Source: Microglena sp. YARC (taxonomy: Eukaryota; Chlorophyta; Chlorophyceae; Chlamydomonadales; Chlamydomonadaceae). Taken from it: a stretch of DNA of 64,000 nucleotides. The notes beneath the pieces are model-generated. The model did not search any database. It saw only the letters and a list, made by a program, of their open reading frames with translations, and was not told the origin of the DNA. The position numbers and the translations under genes were made by a program. The stretch's first letter is position 1, and each line of letters starts with the position of its first letter. Below are positions 53,416 through 64,000 of this stretch, in pieces. The stretch spans positions 129,587,113 through 129,651,112 of the forward strand of contig CM039462.1 of assembly GCA_022414725.1 (NCBI GenBank). The letters run 5' to 3'.

Positions 53416-54350
53416 GTTAAGGAGGGGCTAATTGAAGGAAAACTGGGTGAACTGGTCCCAGATTTCCAAGAGGGGCCTATTGAAAGAAACACTGGGTGAA
53501 CTGGTCCCAGATTTCCAAGAGGGGCCTATTGAAAGAAACACTGGGTGAACTGGTCCCAGATTTCCAAGAGGGGCCTATTGAAAGAAATACTGGGTGAATT
53601 GGTCCCAGATTTCCAAGAGGGGCCTATTGAAAGAAACACTGGGTGAACTGGTCCCAGATTTCCAAGAGGGGCCTATTGAAAGAAACACTGGGTGAACTGG
53701 TCCCAGATTTCCAAGAGAAACCTATTGAAAGAAACACTGGGTGAACTGGTCCCAGATTTCCAAGAGGGGCCTATTGAAAGAAACACTGGGTGAACTGGTC
53801 CCAGATTTCCAAGAGGGGCCTATTGAAAGAAACACTGGGTGAATTGGTCCCAGATTTCCAAGAGGGGCCTATTGAAAGAAACACTGGGTGAACTGGTCCC
53901 AGATTTCCAAGAGGGGCCTATTGGAAGAAACACTGGGTGAATCGGTCCCAGATTTCCAAGAGGGGCCTATCGAAAGAAATACTGGGTGAATTGGTCCCAG
54001 ATTTCCAAGATGGGTCTATTGAAAGAAACACTGGGAGAACTGGTCCCAGATTTACAAGAGGGGCCTATTGAAAGAAACACTGGGTGAACTGGTCCCAGAT
54101 TTCCAAGAGAAACCTATTGAAAGAAACAATGGGAGAACTGGTCCCAGATTTCCAAGAGAAACCTATTGAAAGAAACACTGGGTGAACTGGTCCCAGATTT
54201 CCAAGAGAAACCTAATGAAAGAAACACTGGGTGAACTGGTCCCAGATTTCCAAGAGAAACCTATTGAAAGAAACACTGGGTGAACTGGTCCCAGATTTCC
54301 AAGAGGGGCCTATTGAAAGAAATACTGGGTTGAATTGGTTCCAGATTTGG
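53416..54350. repeat. 49-bp minisatellite (about 19 units)
   Basis: Unit gaaagaaacactgggtgaac + tggtcccagatttccaagag + gggcctatt, with a variant class having agaaacctatt. Confidence 0.9.
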
Positions 54351-54373
54351 TGTTTGTGCTCCACCTAGGTGAA

Positions 54374-54460
54374 GAAGCGGACCCCGATGGACACCAAACA
54401 CCAAATCTGGGACTAATTCACCCTTCACCTTGGTGTTTGGTGTCCACCGGGGTCCGCTTC
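54374..54460. repeat. 31-bp-arm palindrome
   Basis: Arms gaagcggaccccgatggaca + ccaaacaccaa (54374-54404) and ttggtgtttggtgtccaccg + gggtccgcttc (54430-54460) are near-complementary with a 25-base loop. Confidence 0.75.
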
Positions 54461-54479
54461 GATGTCCGTTCACCTTATA

Positions 54480-55150
54480 CATCCATGTCTTCAATCCTTT
54501 TGCCTAAACCAATCTGGTCTGATCTGATCTGATTTGCAGGTCCATAAGCTTAGATTCTTTTGCCTAGACCAATCTGATTTGATCTGATTTACAGGTCCAT
54601 GTCTTCAATCCTTTTGGCCAAACTGATCTGATCTGATCTGATTTACAGGTCCATGTCTTCAATCCTTTTGGCCAAACTGATCTGATCTGATCTGATTTAC
54701 AGGTCCATGAGCTTAGATCCTTTCGCCTAAACCAATCTGATCTGAGCTGATTTTACAGGTCCATGTTTCAAATCCCTTTGCCTAAACCAATCTGATCTGA
54801 TCTGATTTGCAGGTTCATGAGCTTAGATCCTTTCGCCTAAACCAATCTGATCTGAGCTGATTTACAGGTCCATATCTTCAATCCCTTTGCCTAAACCAAT
54901 CTGATCTGATCTGATTTGCAGGTTCATGAGCTTAGATCCTTTTGCCTAAACCAATCTGATCTGATCTGATTTGCAGGTCCATGAGCATAGATCCTTTTGC
55001 CTAAACCAATCTGATCTGATCTGATCTGATTTGCAGGTCCATGAGCTTAGATCCTTTTGCCTAAACCGATCTGATCTGATCTGATTTACAGGTCCATGTC
55101 TTCAATCCTTTTGGCCAAACCAATCTGATCTGATCTGATCTGATTTACAG
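54480..55150 (+). repeat. Acceptor-side array before S1 module 2
   Basis: About eleven units of ccttttgcctaaaccaatct + gatctgatctgatttgcag|gtccatgagcttagat, copying the acceptor and first codons of the S1 exon. Each retains polypyrimidine/AG features. Confidence 0.9.
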
Positions 55151-55315
55151 GTCCACGATCTTAGATCTGGAGTTGTCACATCTGTTGAAAGGCGCGGAGT
55201 TTATGTCGACATCGGTGCAGGCTGCAACGGATTTTTGCATTGCACACAAATCAGCTCCGAGAGTATGAGCAAGGAAGCTATTGAGAAGATGTTCAGTGTT
55301 GGAGACGAGATCAAG
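55151..55315 (+). CDS. S1 module 2, first exon
   Basis: 165 bases, 55 codons, phase 0, same length as module 1 exon A, donor AAG|gtatgt. It encodes VHDLRSGVVTSVERRGVYVD, IGAGCNGFLHCTQISSESMS and KEAIEKMFSVGDEIK. All S1 landmarks are kept with independent substitutions, so both modules appear to be under coding constraint. It joins in phase with the linker end at 50012. Confidence 0.85.
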
Positions 55316-56220
55316 GTATGTTGGTGTGGTGGTGTAGAAGGCAGTAGGTGTATGCGTGTTTTGGGGGGAGGAAGGGGGGAGGGGAGGAGTGTGATGGTTG
55401 CATGTTTTTGCATTACACCTAAATCAGCTCCGATCGTACGAGCAGGGAAGAGCTTAGGAAGATGTTCAGTGTGGGAGACAAGATCAAGGTATGATGGCGT
55501 GGTGGTGTAGAGGGCAGTAGGTGTATGCGTGTTTTTTGGGGGGGGAGAAGGGGAGGAGTGTGATGGTTGCATGTTTTTGCAATCCACACAAATCAGCTCC
55601 GAGCGTATCAGCAAGGAACCTATTGGAAGATGTTCAGGGTGGGAGACAAGAGTGAGCCTCCCCCCCACACCCCCACCCCCACCCCCACCCCATCACCTCC
55701 ACCTACACCCAGCCTGACAAGGGTGAGGTCCCCCCACACCACCACCACACCTCCACCCACCAACCAGCCTGACAAGAGCGTATCAGCAAGGAAGCCATTG
55801 GGAAGATGTTCAGGGTGGGAGACAAGATCAAGGTATGTTGGCGTGGAGAATGGAGGGGGCACAGTAGGCAGCATGTGGGGATGTAGGGGAGCAGTAGGTT
55901 TATGTGTGTTCGGGGCAGAGGGGAGAGGGGGGGGAGGGGGGGGGGGGGGGGGGGGGCATGTGGAGAATATGTGTGTGTGGGGGGGTGCCTGTTGGGATAT
56001 GCAGCAGCAGGTTTACATATGTGTGTTTGATGGGGGGGGGGGGGGGGGGGGGGGGGGCAGGTTTACATATGTGTGTTTGGTGGTGGTGGTGGTGGGGGGG
56101 GGGGGAGGGGGGCAATGCACAGTGGAGAGGTTTGCCTGTTAAACCTGTTGGATTTTTTGTTGCTGCATGTCAACCTATTGAATTTTTTGTTGTCGCATGT
56201 TTACCTGTTGGATAAGGAAA
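55316..56220 (+). repeat. Donor-side copies of S1 exon A (module 2)
   Basis: Partial copies ending gggagacaagatcaag|gtatg near 55489 and 55833, plus a diverged one near 55650, with GGGGAGGAG tracts, CCCA tracts and poly-G (55925-55956, 56031-56057). 56116-56135 is a remnant of the alternative strand exon. Confidence 0.8.
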
Positions 56221-56272
56221 CCAACAAATATGCAAATCAACTTACTAACTAACTAACTAACTAACTAACAAG

Positions 56273-56313
<41 letters not shown>

Positions 56314-56337
56314 ATAGAAGATAAGTAACTATCTTAA

Positions 56338-56372
<35 letters not shown>

Positions 56373-56960
56373 ATAACTAACTAACTAACTAACTAACTAG
56401 CTGACCAAATAGCTAAGTAGCTGACCAACTAACTAAGTAGCTGAACAAACTACAAAGTAGGTGACTAAATAACTAAGTAGCTGACAAAATAGCCAAGTAG
56501 CTGAACAACTAACTAAGTAGATGACCTAACAAGAAAGTAGCTAACCAAATAACTAAGTAGCTGACCCAATAGCAAAGTAGCTGACCAAATAAATAAGTAG
56601 CTGACGAACTAACAAAGTAGCTGACCAACTAACTAAGTACTGACAAACTAACTAAGTAGCTGACAAACTAACTAAGTACCTGACCAACTAACTAAGTAGA
56701 TGACCAAACAACTGAGTAGCTGACCAAACGACGAAGTAGCTGACAAACTAACTAAGTATCTGACCAACTAACTAAGTAGATGACACAATAAATAACTAGC
56801 TGGCCAACCAGCTAACTAGCTGACCAACCAACTAACTAAGTAGCTGACCAAATAGCTAAGTAGCTGACCAAATAACTAACTAACTGACCAAATAACAAAG
56901 TAGCTGACCAAGTAACTAAGTAGCTGGCCAAGTAACGAGCTACCTGACCAATCAATTATG
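56221..56960. repeat. TAACTAAC and CTGACCAAATAACTAAGTAG repeats
   Basis: (taac)n at 56240-56400, then about 25 imperfect 20-22-bp units to 56960. Confidence 0.85.
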
Positions 56961-57663
56961 TGGGTCATGGTTCTATAGACCGATAAACATCACCAAAAGT
57001 GGTACCTGACCACCAAAAGTGGTACCTGACCACCAAAAGTGGTACCTGACCACCAAAGTGGTACCTGACCACCAAAGTGGTACCTGACCACCAAAGTGGT
57101 ACCTGACCACCAAAGTGGTACCTGACCACCAAAGTGGTACCTGACCACCAAAGTGGTACCTGACCACCAAAGTGGTACCTGAACCACCAAATAACTGACT
57201 AGCTGACCAACCAACTATCTAGATCATAGACCTTCAGAACAACAAAGATCGCCCAAAGTTTTACTTGACTAAAAAATAGCCAACTAACAGACCTAATAAC
57301 TGACTAGCTGACCAACCAACTATCTAGATCATATACCTTCAGAACAACAAAGATCGCCCAAAAGTTTTACTTGACTGAAAAATAGCCAACTAACAGAACT
57401 AATAACTAACTAGCTGACCAACCAACTATCTAGGTCATAGTTCTTCAGATCAACAAAGATCACGAACACATCAACCATACCACCAAATAACTAACTAGCC
57501 GACCTAATTACTAACTAGCTGGCCAAGTAAATAACTAGCTGACCAACCAACTCTCTACGTCATAGTCCTTCAGATCAACAAGGATCGTCAACAGTTTCAC
57601 CTGACCACCTAGTAGCTAACTTTCTGGCCAAGTAACTAAGTAGCTGACCAACCAACTCTCTAG
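56961..57663 (+). repeat. Acceptor-side array before exon B of module 2
   Basis: Copies of ctctctaggtcatagtcctt + cagatcaacaa at about 56958, 57222, 57332, 57432, 57552 and 57661. Within it, ten units of ggtacctgaccaccaaag (57000-57185) are expanded from the exon B sequence tacctgaccaccaaaagc (57692-57709). Confidence 0.85.
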
Positions 57664-57864
57664 GTCATAGTCCTTCAGATCAACAAGGACCGTCAACAGT
57701 TTTACCTGACCACCAAAAGCTTGGAGGTGAACCCTGGCGACATGGTTAAGAACCCCCAGCTGGTGTATGAGAAGGCTGAGGAAATGGCAGCTGCATTGAG
57801 AGCTAAGGTTGAGGCACGCGAGCTGGAGAAGAAGAAAGCTAAAAAGGTGGATCCCGACCTAAAG
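57664..57864 (+). CDS. S1 module 2, second exon with linker
   Basis: Acceptor ctctctag, 201 bases, 67 codons, phase 0, donor AAG|gtgtgt. It starts VIVLQINKDRQQFYLTTKSL, then EVNPGDMVKNPQLVYEKAEE, MAAALRAKVEARELEKKKAK and KVDPDLK. It repeats the ribosomal S1-type linker of module 1, two residues shorter. The lysine-rich helix may add RNA contacts. Confidence 0.85.
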
Positions 57865-58311
57865 GTGTGTTGTGGGTGTGGGTGTGTGTTTTAGTGTTTG
57901 TGTGGTGTGCGTGTGGTGTATGTGTAAGTGTGGTGTGTGTGTGTGTGCCACGCCACGCAAGGCACGCGAGCTGGAGAAGAAGAAAGCTAAAGAGGTGGAT
58001 CCCGACCTGAAGGTGCGTTGTGGGGTGTGTGTGTGGGGGGGGTGGGGGGTGGGGGGGGGGTAAGTGTGGGTAATGGTGTGTGGTGTGTGTGTGTGGGGGT
58101 GCGGGGGGGGGGGGGGGGTAAGTGTGGGTAATGGTGTGTGTGTGTGTGTGTGTGTGGTGTGGTGGTGGTGGTGGTGGGGTAAGTGTGGGTAATGGTGTGT
58201 GGTGTGTGTGTGCCACGCCACGCAAGGCACGCAAGCAAGAGGAGGAGAGAGCTAAAGAGGTGGATCCCGACCTGAAGGTGCATTGTGGGTGTGGGTGTGG
58301 GTAAGTGTGTG

Positions 58312-58342
<31 letters not shown>

Positions 58343-58540
58343 GGGTAAGTGTGTGTGTGTGGTGTGTGTGTGTGTGCCACGCACGCAAGGCACGCTAGCA
58401 GGAGAAGAAGAGAGCTAAAGAGTGGGTCCCAACCTCAACGTTTATGTGGGTGTGGGGGTGTGGGGATGGGTAAGTGTGGTACGTGTGTGTGCCACGCCAC
58501 GCAAGGCACGCTAGCAGGAGAAGGAGAAATCCAAAGAAGA
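57865..58540 (+). repeat. Donor-side copies of exon B (module 2) with GT tracts
   Basis: Copies of the exon B end (caaggcacgcnagc .. gctaaagaggtggatcccga + cctgaag|gtgcgt) ending at 58011, 58278 and about 58438. The last, diverged copy is near 58500-58530. Spacers are GT and poly-G. Confidence 0.85.
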
Positions 58541-59400
58541 GGATTAAAAAAAACATCCAAAGGTGTGCAACGGGCAAAAAAAACATCAAAAATACAAAGG
58601 TGTGCAACGGGCAAAAACATGCACAACGGGCAACCATCCCAACGGGCAAAAACATCCAAAGTGTGCAACGGGCAAAAAACTATCCAAAGGTCGCGTGCAA
58701 CGGGGCAAAAACATCCGTAGGTGTGCAACGGGCTGCAACGGGCAAAACATCCAAAGGCCAAACACATGTGCCAACGGGCAAAAAACATCCGTAGGTGCAT
58801 GCAACGGGCAAAAAAACATCCGTAGGTGTGCAACGGGCAAAAACATCCAAAGGTGTGCAACGGGCAAAAACAAAAACATCCAAAGGGTGTGCAACGGCAA
58901 AAACATCCGTAGTGTGCAAAAACATTGCAACGGGCAAAAACATCCAAAGGTGTGCAACGGGCAAAAACATCCAAAGGTGTGCAACGGGCAAAAACATCCA
59001 AAGGTGTGCAACGGGCAAAAACATCCAAAGGTTGTGCAAAAGGTGTGCAACGGAGCAAAAAACAATGCCGGAATGCAACGGGCAAAAACATCCAAAGGTG
59101 TGCAACGGGCAAAAACATCCAAAGGTGTGCAACGGGCAAAAACATCCAAAGGTGTGCAACGGGCAAAAACATCCAAAGGTGTGCAACGGGCAAAAAACAA
59201 TCCAAAGTGTGTCCAAAAGGTGTGCAATCGGGCAAAACAAAAACATCCAAAGTGTGCAAACGGGCAAATGTCCAAAGGTGTTGCAACGGGCAAAAACATC
59301 CGTGCAAGGGCAAAAACATCCAAAGCAGTGTGCAACTGGGCAAAAAACATCCGTAGGTTGTTGCAACGGGCAAAAACATCCAAAGGTGTGCCTTGACTGT
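58541..59400. repeat. 27-bp minisatellite with indels
   Basis: Unit aaaggtgtgcaacgggcaaa + aacatcc, about 30 units, many with single-base gains or losses. Confidence 0.9.
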
Positions 59401-59847
59401 TGTGCAACGAACATGTATGAATACATTTACACACACCTCTAACCCCCAAGCTGTCATATAACCTGAGTAATAACATGCTTATGAAATGCTTATAATCTGC
59501 ACTTCTAGCCTTATATAAAATGCTTTTAAGGTGCACATACTAATTTAACCTTATATACATGCTAATTACATGCTTATAATCTGACTTATAACTTGCTTAT
59601 AACCGAGGGGGGGGCAAGAATAAAGTTGGCAGACCGCATGTTCGGAAGTTGTTATATTGACCCCTGGACCCCCCCCCCCCCCCACCCTCCCTCCCCCTTT
59701 TTTTGAGACCTCATATCTGAACACCCAGACAGTATAACATAGTGAAAGGGGGTCCCAAATGAGCATCATCGCGACAAGGTCTTTCCAACCATATAACCAA
59801 AAGATTACAAATATCAAGTTTGGACAAAGTTATGTTTAGATTTTCAG
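59401..59847. other. Unassigned DNA, poly-C, ATAAC motifs
   Basis: cttataatctgacttataac-type repeats at 59480-59605 and a poly-C run at 59670-59683. No gene. Confidence 0.4.
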
Positions 59848-59907
59848 TATTTTTACAACTTTCTGAGCGCTCCGCAGTCGTCCGCACCCTTGGAGGAGAT
59901 CACTAAG
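59848..59907 (+). CDS. Possible mini-exon of the S1-module gene
   Basis: Acceptor gattttcag and donor AAG|gtatgt give 20 codons in phase 0: YFYNFLSAPQSSAPLEEITK. An inner acceptor ctccgcag would leave SSAPLEEITK (59878-59907). The acidic end plus ITK before the donor resembles the other linkers (DVK, NLK, DLK) and the phase fits both neighbours. Confidence 0.4.
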
Positions 59908-60600
59908 GTATGTAAAGGACCTGAAGGCACTATTTATCTGTCTACCGTATCTAACTTTATTATCATCATTATCATGGCTTCAATTGACTCAACTTGTATT
60001 CTGAGCCTGAATGGTCTGCTCGGGTTGGGTGTGTGTGCGTGCGTGCGTGTGTGTGGTGTGTGTGTGATGTGGGGCGGTGGGGGGGGGGGGGTGGGGGGGG
60101 GGGGGGTCCACTGCTTTAGGAACCTCGTAGGGACCAGAGATTCAGAACGCGCATCCAAACGCGTTGCGCAAGCGCCTTTCGCCGCCAACTGCCGCTCGTG
60201 CGAAGCTGGCGCGAAGGTCTGGGTGACGTCCAGCCTGGCGTCCAGCCTGGATGTACCTTCCAGGAGATCCACCTATTACACCCTGCGTGTAACTACTAAA
60301 CCAAATGCAGATTCGCACTCCTCTCGTCGAGACGTACTCATTGTGTACCTCACGCTCGAAAATTCGCACTGGCAAGAAAAGTACACGAGGTACAAATAAA
60401 TGGGAAAACGGATCGGACCCCCCCTCCCCCCCCCTCCCCCCCACCCTCCTCTCGTATCTCGGCCGCCCGTGGCTGTATCGAACATGATTTATTCATGGTA
60501 TCGACTATGCTCGAGTTCTCTATCCATACTCGACAATACAGTGCCGGTACGAAATCTTTTTCCTTGCCCACCCCTCGCTCATCTAAACATAAATATAACC
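59908..60600. other. GT/poly-G tract and unassigned unique DNA
   Basis: 60030-60105 is GT and G rich. 60106-60400 is unique, GC-balanced, open in plus for about 95 codons (RNLVGTRDSERASKRVAQAP) without a recognised motif. A CCCCTCC tract lies at 60418-60450. Confidence 0.35.
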
Positions 60601-61560
60601 CTTCAACAACCACTAACCTACTATAACATGCTAATGACATGCTTATAATCTGACCTTATAACTGCTTATAACCTGAATTATAACCTACATAACCTTAATA
60701 TAACTAAATATAACCTTTATTATAACAATGCCTAATGACATGCTTATAATCTGACTATATAACTGCTTATAAACCTAATATAACCTAACATAAACCTTAT
60801 ATAACATGCTAATGACATCTTATAATCTGACTTATAAACTTGGCTTATAACCTAATATTAACCCAAACATAACCTAATATAACCTAATATAACCTTACTA
60901 TAACATTGCTAATGACTATGCTTATAGATCTGACTTATAAACACTTGCTTATAAACCTAAATAAACCTAAACATAACCTTATATAACATGCTAAATGACA
61001 TGCTTATTTAATCTGAACTCCTATAACTTGCTTATAACCTAATTATAACCTTATATAAACATGCAATGACATGCTTATAACTGACTTATTAACTTGCTTC
61101 ATAACCTAATATAACCTTAACATAACCTAAATATAACCTGACATAACCTTATATAACATGCTTTGTGACATGCCTTATAATCTGAACTTATAACTTGCTT
61201 ATAACCTAATTATAACCTATTAACCTAATATAACCTTATATAACCTTATAAACAGTGCTTAATGACATGCTCTACTAATCTGCATAATTAAGCCTTATAT
61301 TACCTTATATAACCTTGTATAACATGCTTATAATCTGACTTAGAACATGCTTGTAACCTAATATAACCTAATATAACCTAATTATAACCTTATTATAACA
61401 TGCTAATGACATGCCTTATAACCTAAGGTATAAGCTAATATAACATGCTAATGACATGCTTATAATCTGACCTCATTATAACCTGTATGATATTGCTAAT
61501 AACAGCTTATAATCTGACTTAGAACATGCTTGTTTGTAACCTACAAAAGATTACTAGCCC
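60600..61560. repeat. ~50-60-bp ATAACC-type satellite with indels
   Basis: Unit aacatgctaatgacatgctt + ataatctgacttataacttg + cttataacctaatataacc, about 15 irregular copies. Confidence 0.85.
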
Positions 61561-61874
61561 CTATCCTTGTCTTAACCCTTTTGCCTTAAAACTTATATGA
61601 ATGATTTGCAGGTCCTTGACCTCTAGGTCTGGAGTTGCTCCAATCGTGTTCAAAAGATACACAGTCCGTTGTCATGTCTTCAACCCCTTTTGACTCCTAA
61701 AAACTGATATATATGATTCTATTGTTTGAAAAGCTGTTCTCCAAACCATCTTTGTTTATGCAGATTTTGGATTCCTGCTATCAAATTCTAGTTTATGATG
61801 CAACTACTTTCATTTTGTTGGACAAGCATATAATAATTTGAAATTGCGGTACCCTATGCATATGATTTTGCAAG
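61561..61874 (+). repeat. Acceptor-side copies before S1 module 3
   Basis: tgatttgcag|gtccttgacctctaggtc at 61601-61628 and cttcaaccccttttgactcc at 61678 are remnants of the module 1/2 acceptor units. Confidence 0.65.
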
Positions 61875-62055
61875 GTCTTCTTGACCTTAGGTCTGGAGTT
61901 GATCCCAATCTGTCAAAAGATACGGATGCTTCGTCCCCGGACATCGGTTGCAGGCGCTATCGGACTGTTGCCTTTGGAAGACCAGATCAAGCTCGCAGTA
62001 CGCTCTCAGCAAAGAAGACATTGAGAAGATGTTCAGTTTGGGGGACCAGATTAAG
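61875..62055 (+). pseudogene. S1 module 3, first exon, disrupted
   Basis: Starts (t)tgcaag|GTCTTCTTGACCTTAGG and ends GACCAGATTAAG|gtacgt. Pieces of the S1 exon are clear (DLRSGV near the start; GACATTGAGAAGATGTTCAG .. GGGGACCAGATTAAG at the end), but length is 181 instead of 165 and no single frame reads through. Either the module is decayed or the assembly here has indels. Given similar indels in nearby repeats, the second is as likely. Confidence 0.6.
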
Positions 62056-63470
62056 GTACGTTTGGCGTGGAGAATGGAAGCACACAATAAGGGCAGCAGT
62101 GTGTGGGGTGTGAGGTGGTGGAATATGGGATGGTCGGAAGTTGCATGTGAAGCTGAATGATTTCAAAAGCGTATGACACCGAAAGAACATTGATAAATAT
62201 CTCAGTGTGCCAAGGGGACGAGATCAAGGTACGGTTGGCGGGGAAACGAAGGGGGACAGTAGGGCAGCCTGCACGGATGATAGGGGTCAGGCAGTAGGTG
62301 CTTTTGTGTGTTTGGGGCGGCAGAGGAGCAGGGGAGGGGGGGGGGCGGGGCGGGGGGGGTTGTGTAGAATGTTGTGGTGGAGGCGGCCCACAGGGGACAC
62401 CATTTATTGGATGGGGGGAGGGGGGGGGGGATTGTGGTAAGAATGTTGTGTGGAGGGGGCCACAGGGGACACATTTATGGATGGGGGGGGGGGGGGCGGG
62501 GAGGTTATGGGGCGGGTGAGAACGACAGGGCGGCCACAGTTAGCGGCAGCAATATGGGGATGTAATGGGGGCTGCCTATATTGAATATGCACAGCATGGT
62601 GGAGTAGGGTGGGTGGTCGGTACGGTGGTGCGTAGGTGAGTGGTGGTGGTGGCGGCACAGTAGCAGGCAGGCATGTGGGGAGTATGGGGGTGGCCTGTTT
62701 GAATAGCCACAGCATGTGGGTCGTGTTTTGTGTGTGTTGTACCGTTTGTTGGTGTGTTGGGTGTGCTGTGGTGTGGTGGGGGTGGGGTGGGGGTGGCCAG
62801 GTGGGGGAGGGGGGGCCCACAGTCTTTAGGGCAGCATTATGGGGATGTATGGGGCTGCTATTTGAATATGGCCACAGCATGTCGGTGGTGGTGGGGGGTA
62901 GGGCGTGTGTGTGTGTGTGAGGGGGGGGGGCGGGCACAGTAGGCGCAGCTGCCTTGTGGGATTGCTATGGGGTGCCTGCTTTGAATATGCCACAGCATTG
63001 TGTGTGTGTCGTGGGGGGTGTGGCGTGTGTGTGTGGGTGTGTAGGGGGGGGGCGCACAGTAGGGCAGCAGTAATGGGATGTAGGGGGTCCCTTCGGGATA
63101 TGCAGCAGCAGTTCTTACCACAATGTGTTCTTCGGGGCGAGGGGGGAGGGAGGGGGGGCCTACGGGGGGGTTAAGGCGGGGAAGACCATGCTCTGGTTGG
63201 AGGCCCCCATCCAGGCCCCATCGGACTGTTGTCTACAAATACATATCAGTCACATGGCCTTCATTCCGCGAAGCTGACACTTTGCGGCAATCACGTTCAG
63301 TGTGGGAGATGAGATTAAGGTGTGTTGGCTGTGGGGGATGTACAAAGACATCATGTGTTTGTGCTTGTGTGTGTGCTGCTGTGTGTGTGTGTTGTAGGGG
63401 GGGGGGAGGGGGGGGAGTAAGGGGGGACACGGGAGGACCATGCGCTCGGTGAGAGCTGTGGCCTGTAGAT
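62056..63470 (+). repeat. Donor-side copies (module 3) with G-rich tracts
   Basis: Copies ending gngacgagatcaag|gtacgg at 62228 and gggagatgagattaag|gtgtgt at 63320. G-rich blocks with ccacaggggacaccatttat and gcagcatgnggg repeats lie between. Frames are shadows. Confidence 0.7.
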
Positions 63471-64000
63471 CTGCTGGATAAGGAAATAAAAATCTAATAC
63501 ACATATGCCAACTAACGTAACGGCTAGGTAATTAACTAGCTAACCAACTAACTAAATAATGTAACTAATTGACCTAACTGATGAACAAACTAAGTAACTA
63601 ACGTAAACCTAACTAACTAACTAAACTAACTAACTAACTAACTAACTAAACTAACCCACATTTAAACCAACCACACTAAACCAGGCATGGTTTGCCATAT
63701 AGACATTGGCTATTGTTCAAACGTAATTACCCTGAGCACCCTAATCTAACTAACTGTCTAACTAACTGCCTGAACTAAACTAACTGACTAATAACTGTCT
63801 TACTAACCAACTAACTATACTTAACTCAACTAACTAACTTAACTACAAACTCAACCCTCAACTAACTAACTAACCAAACCAATCTATTCACTCAGGTCAT
63901 GGTTTGCCGTTTAGACAATGATCGCCAACGTATATAACCGTGAGCACCAAATCTAAATAACTGTTTAAACTAGCTATGCTAACTAACTAGCTAACAACCA
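63471..64000 (+). repeat. TAACTAAC repeats and acceptor-side copies of exon B (module 3)
   Basis: ctaactaact tracts with indels, and copies of caggtcatggtttgccntnt + agacaatngncnat at 63685 and 63895. Neither continues into the AAAGCTTGGAGGT of exon B, so the real exon should lie right of the window. Confidence 0.75.

Noticed and set aside
58435..59536. Minus frames of 250-340 codons with FARCTPLDV repeats
   Set aside because: A 27-bp minisatellite with indels; all three frames give similar repeats.

Overview
The window is nuclear DNA of a eukaryote, most likely a green alga. The evidence is spliced genes with GT-AG introns on both strands, a protein made of S1 RNA-binding modules that resemble plastid ribosomal protein S1, plant-type telomere motifs (CCCTAAA) inside an intron, tRNA-derived SINEs and several MITE-like palindromes. 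The species cannot be fixed from sequence; a repeat-rich prasinophyte-type genome would fit. No rRNA, CRISPR or bacterial operon structure was seen.

Layout. (1) 1-10320, plus: 3' part of a gene for a low-complexity protein with Pro-rich ends; exons at 987-1084, 3507-3605, 8255-8354 and 9884-10320, joining in frame. (2) 13439-21520, plus: a complete four-exon gene for a 258-residue secreted protein of unknown family. (3) 33475-25731, minus: a five-exon gene for a 279-residue coiled-coil and ankyrin-repeat protein. (4) About 44138 to beyond 64000, plus: a gene built from tandem two-exon S1 modules (47505-50012, 55151-57864, a degenerate third from 61875). Between genes lie dispersed elements: a tRNA-headed SINE family and palindromic MITE-like families. 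At 36.6-43.8 kb there is a large, partly satellite-expanded inverted repeat.

The striking theme is how the introns are built. In nearly every intron the 5' part is a tandem array of copies of the upstream exon's last bases plus its donor site, and the 3' part is an array of copies of the acceptor plus the first bases of the next exon. Each is stretched by simple repeats (CA, GT, CCA, CTTG, TAAC, poly-G). The same kind of copying continues past stop codons, giving possible alternative C-terminal cassettes. This junction-anchored amplification occurs in four genes on both strands and is the best candidate for an undescribed process here.

Limits. Segments about 38.9-44.7 kb, 50.97-51.4 kb and 58.6-64.0 kb have irregular single-base indels between otherwise identical repeat units, which looks like uncorrected long-read sequence. 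Reading frames there are unreliable. Most long open frames in this window are translations of microsatellites and are not listed.
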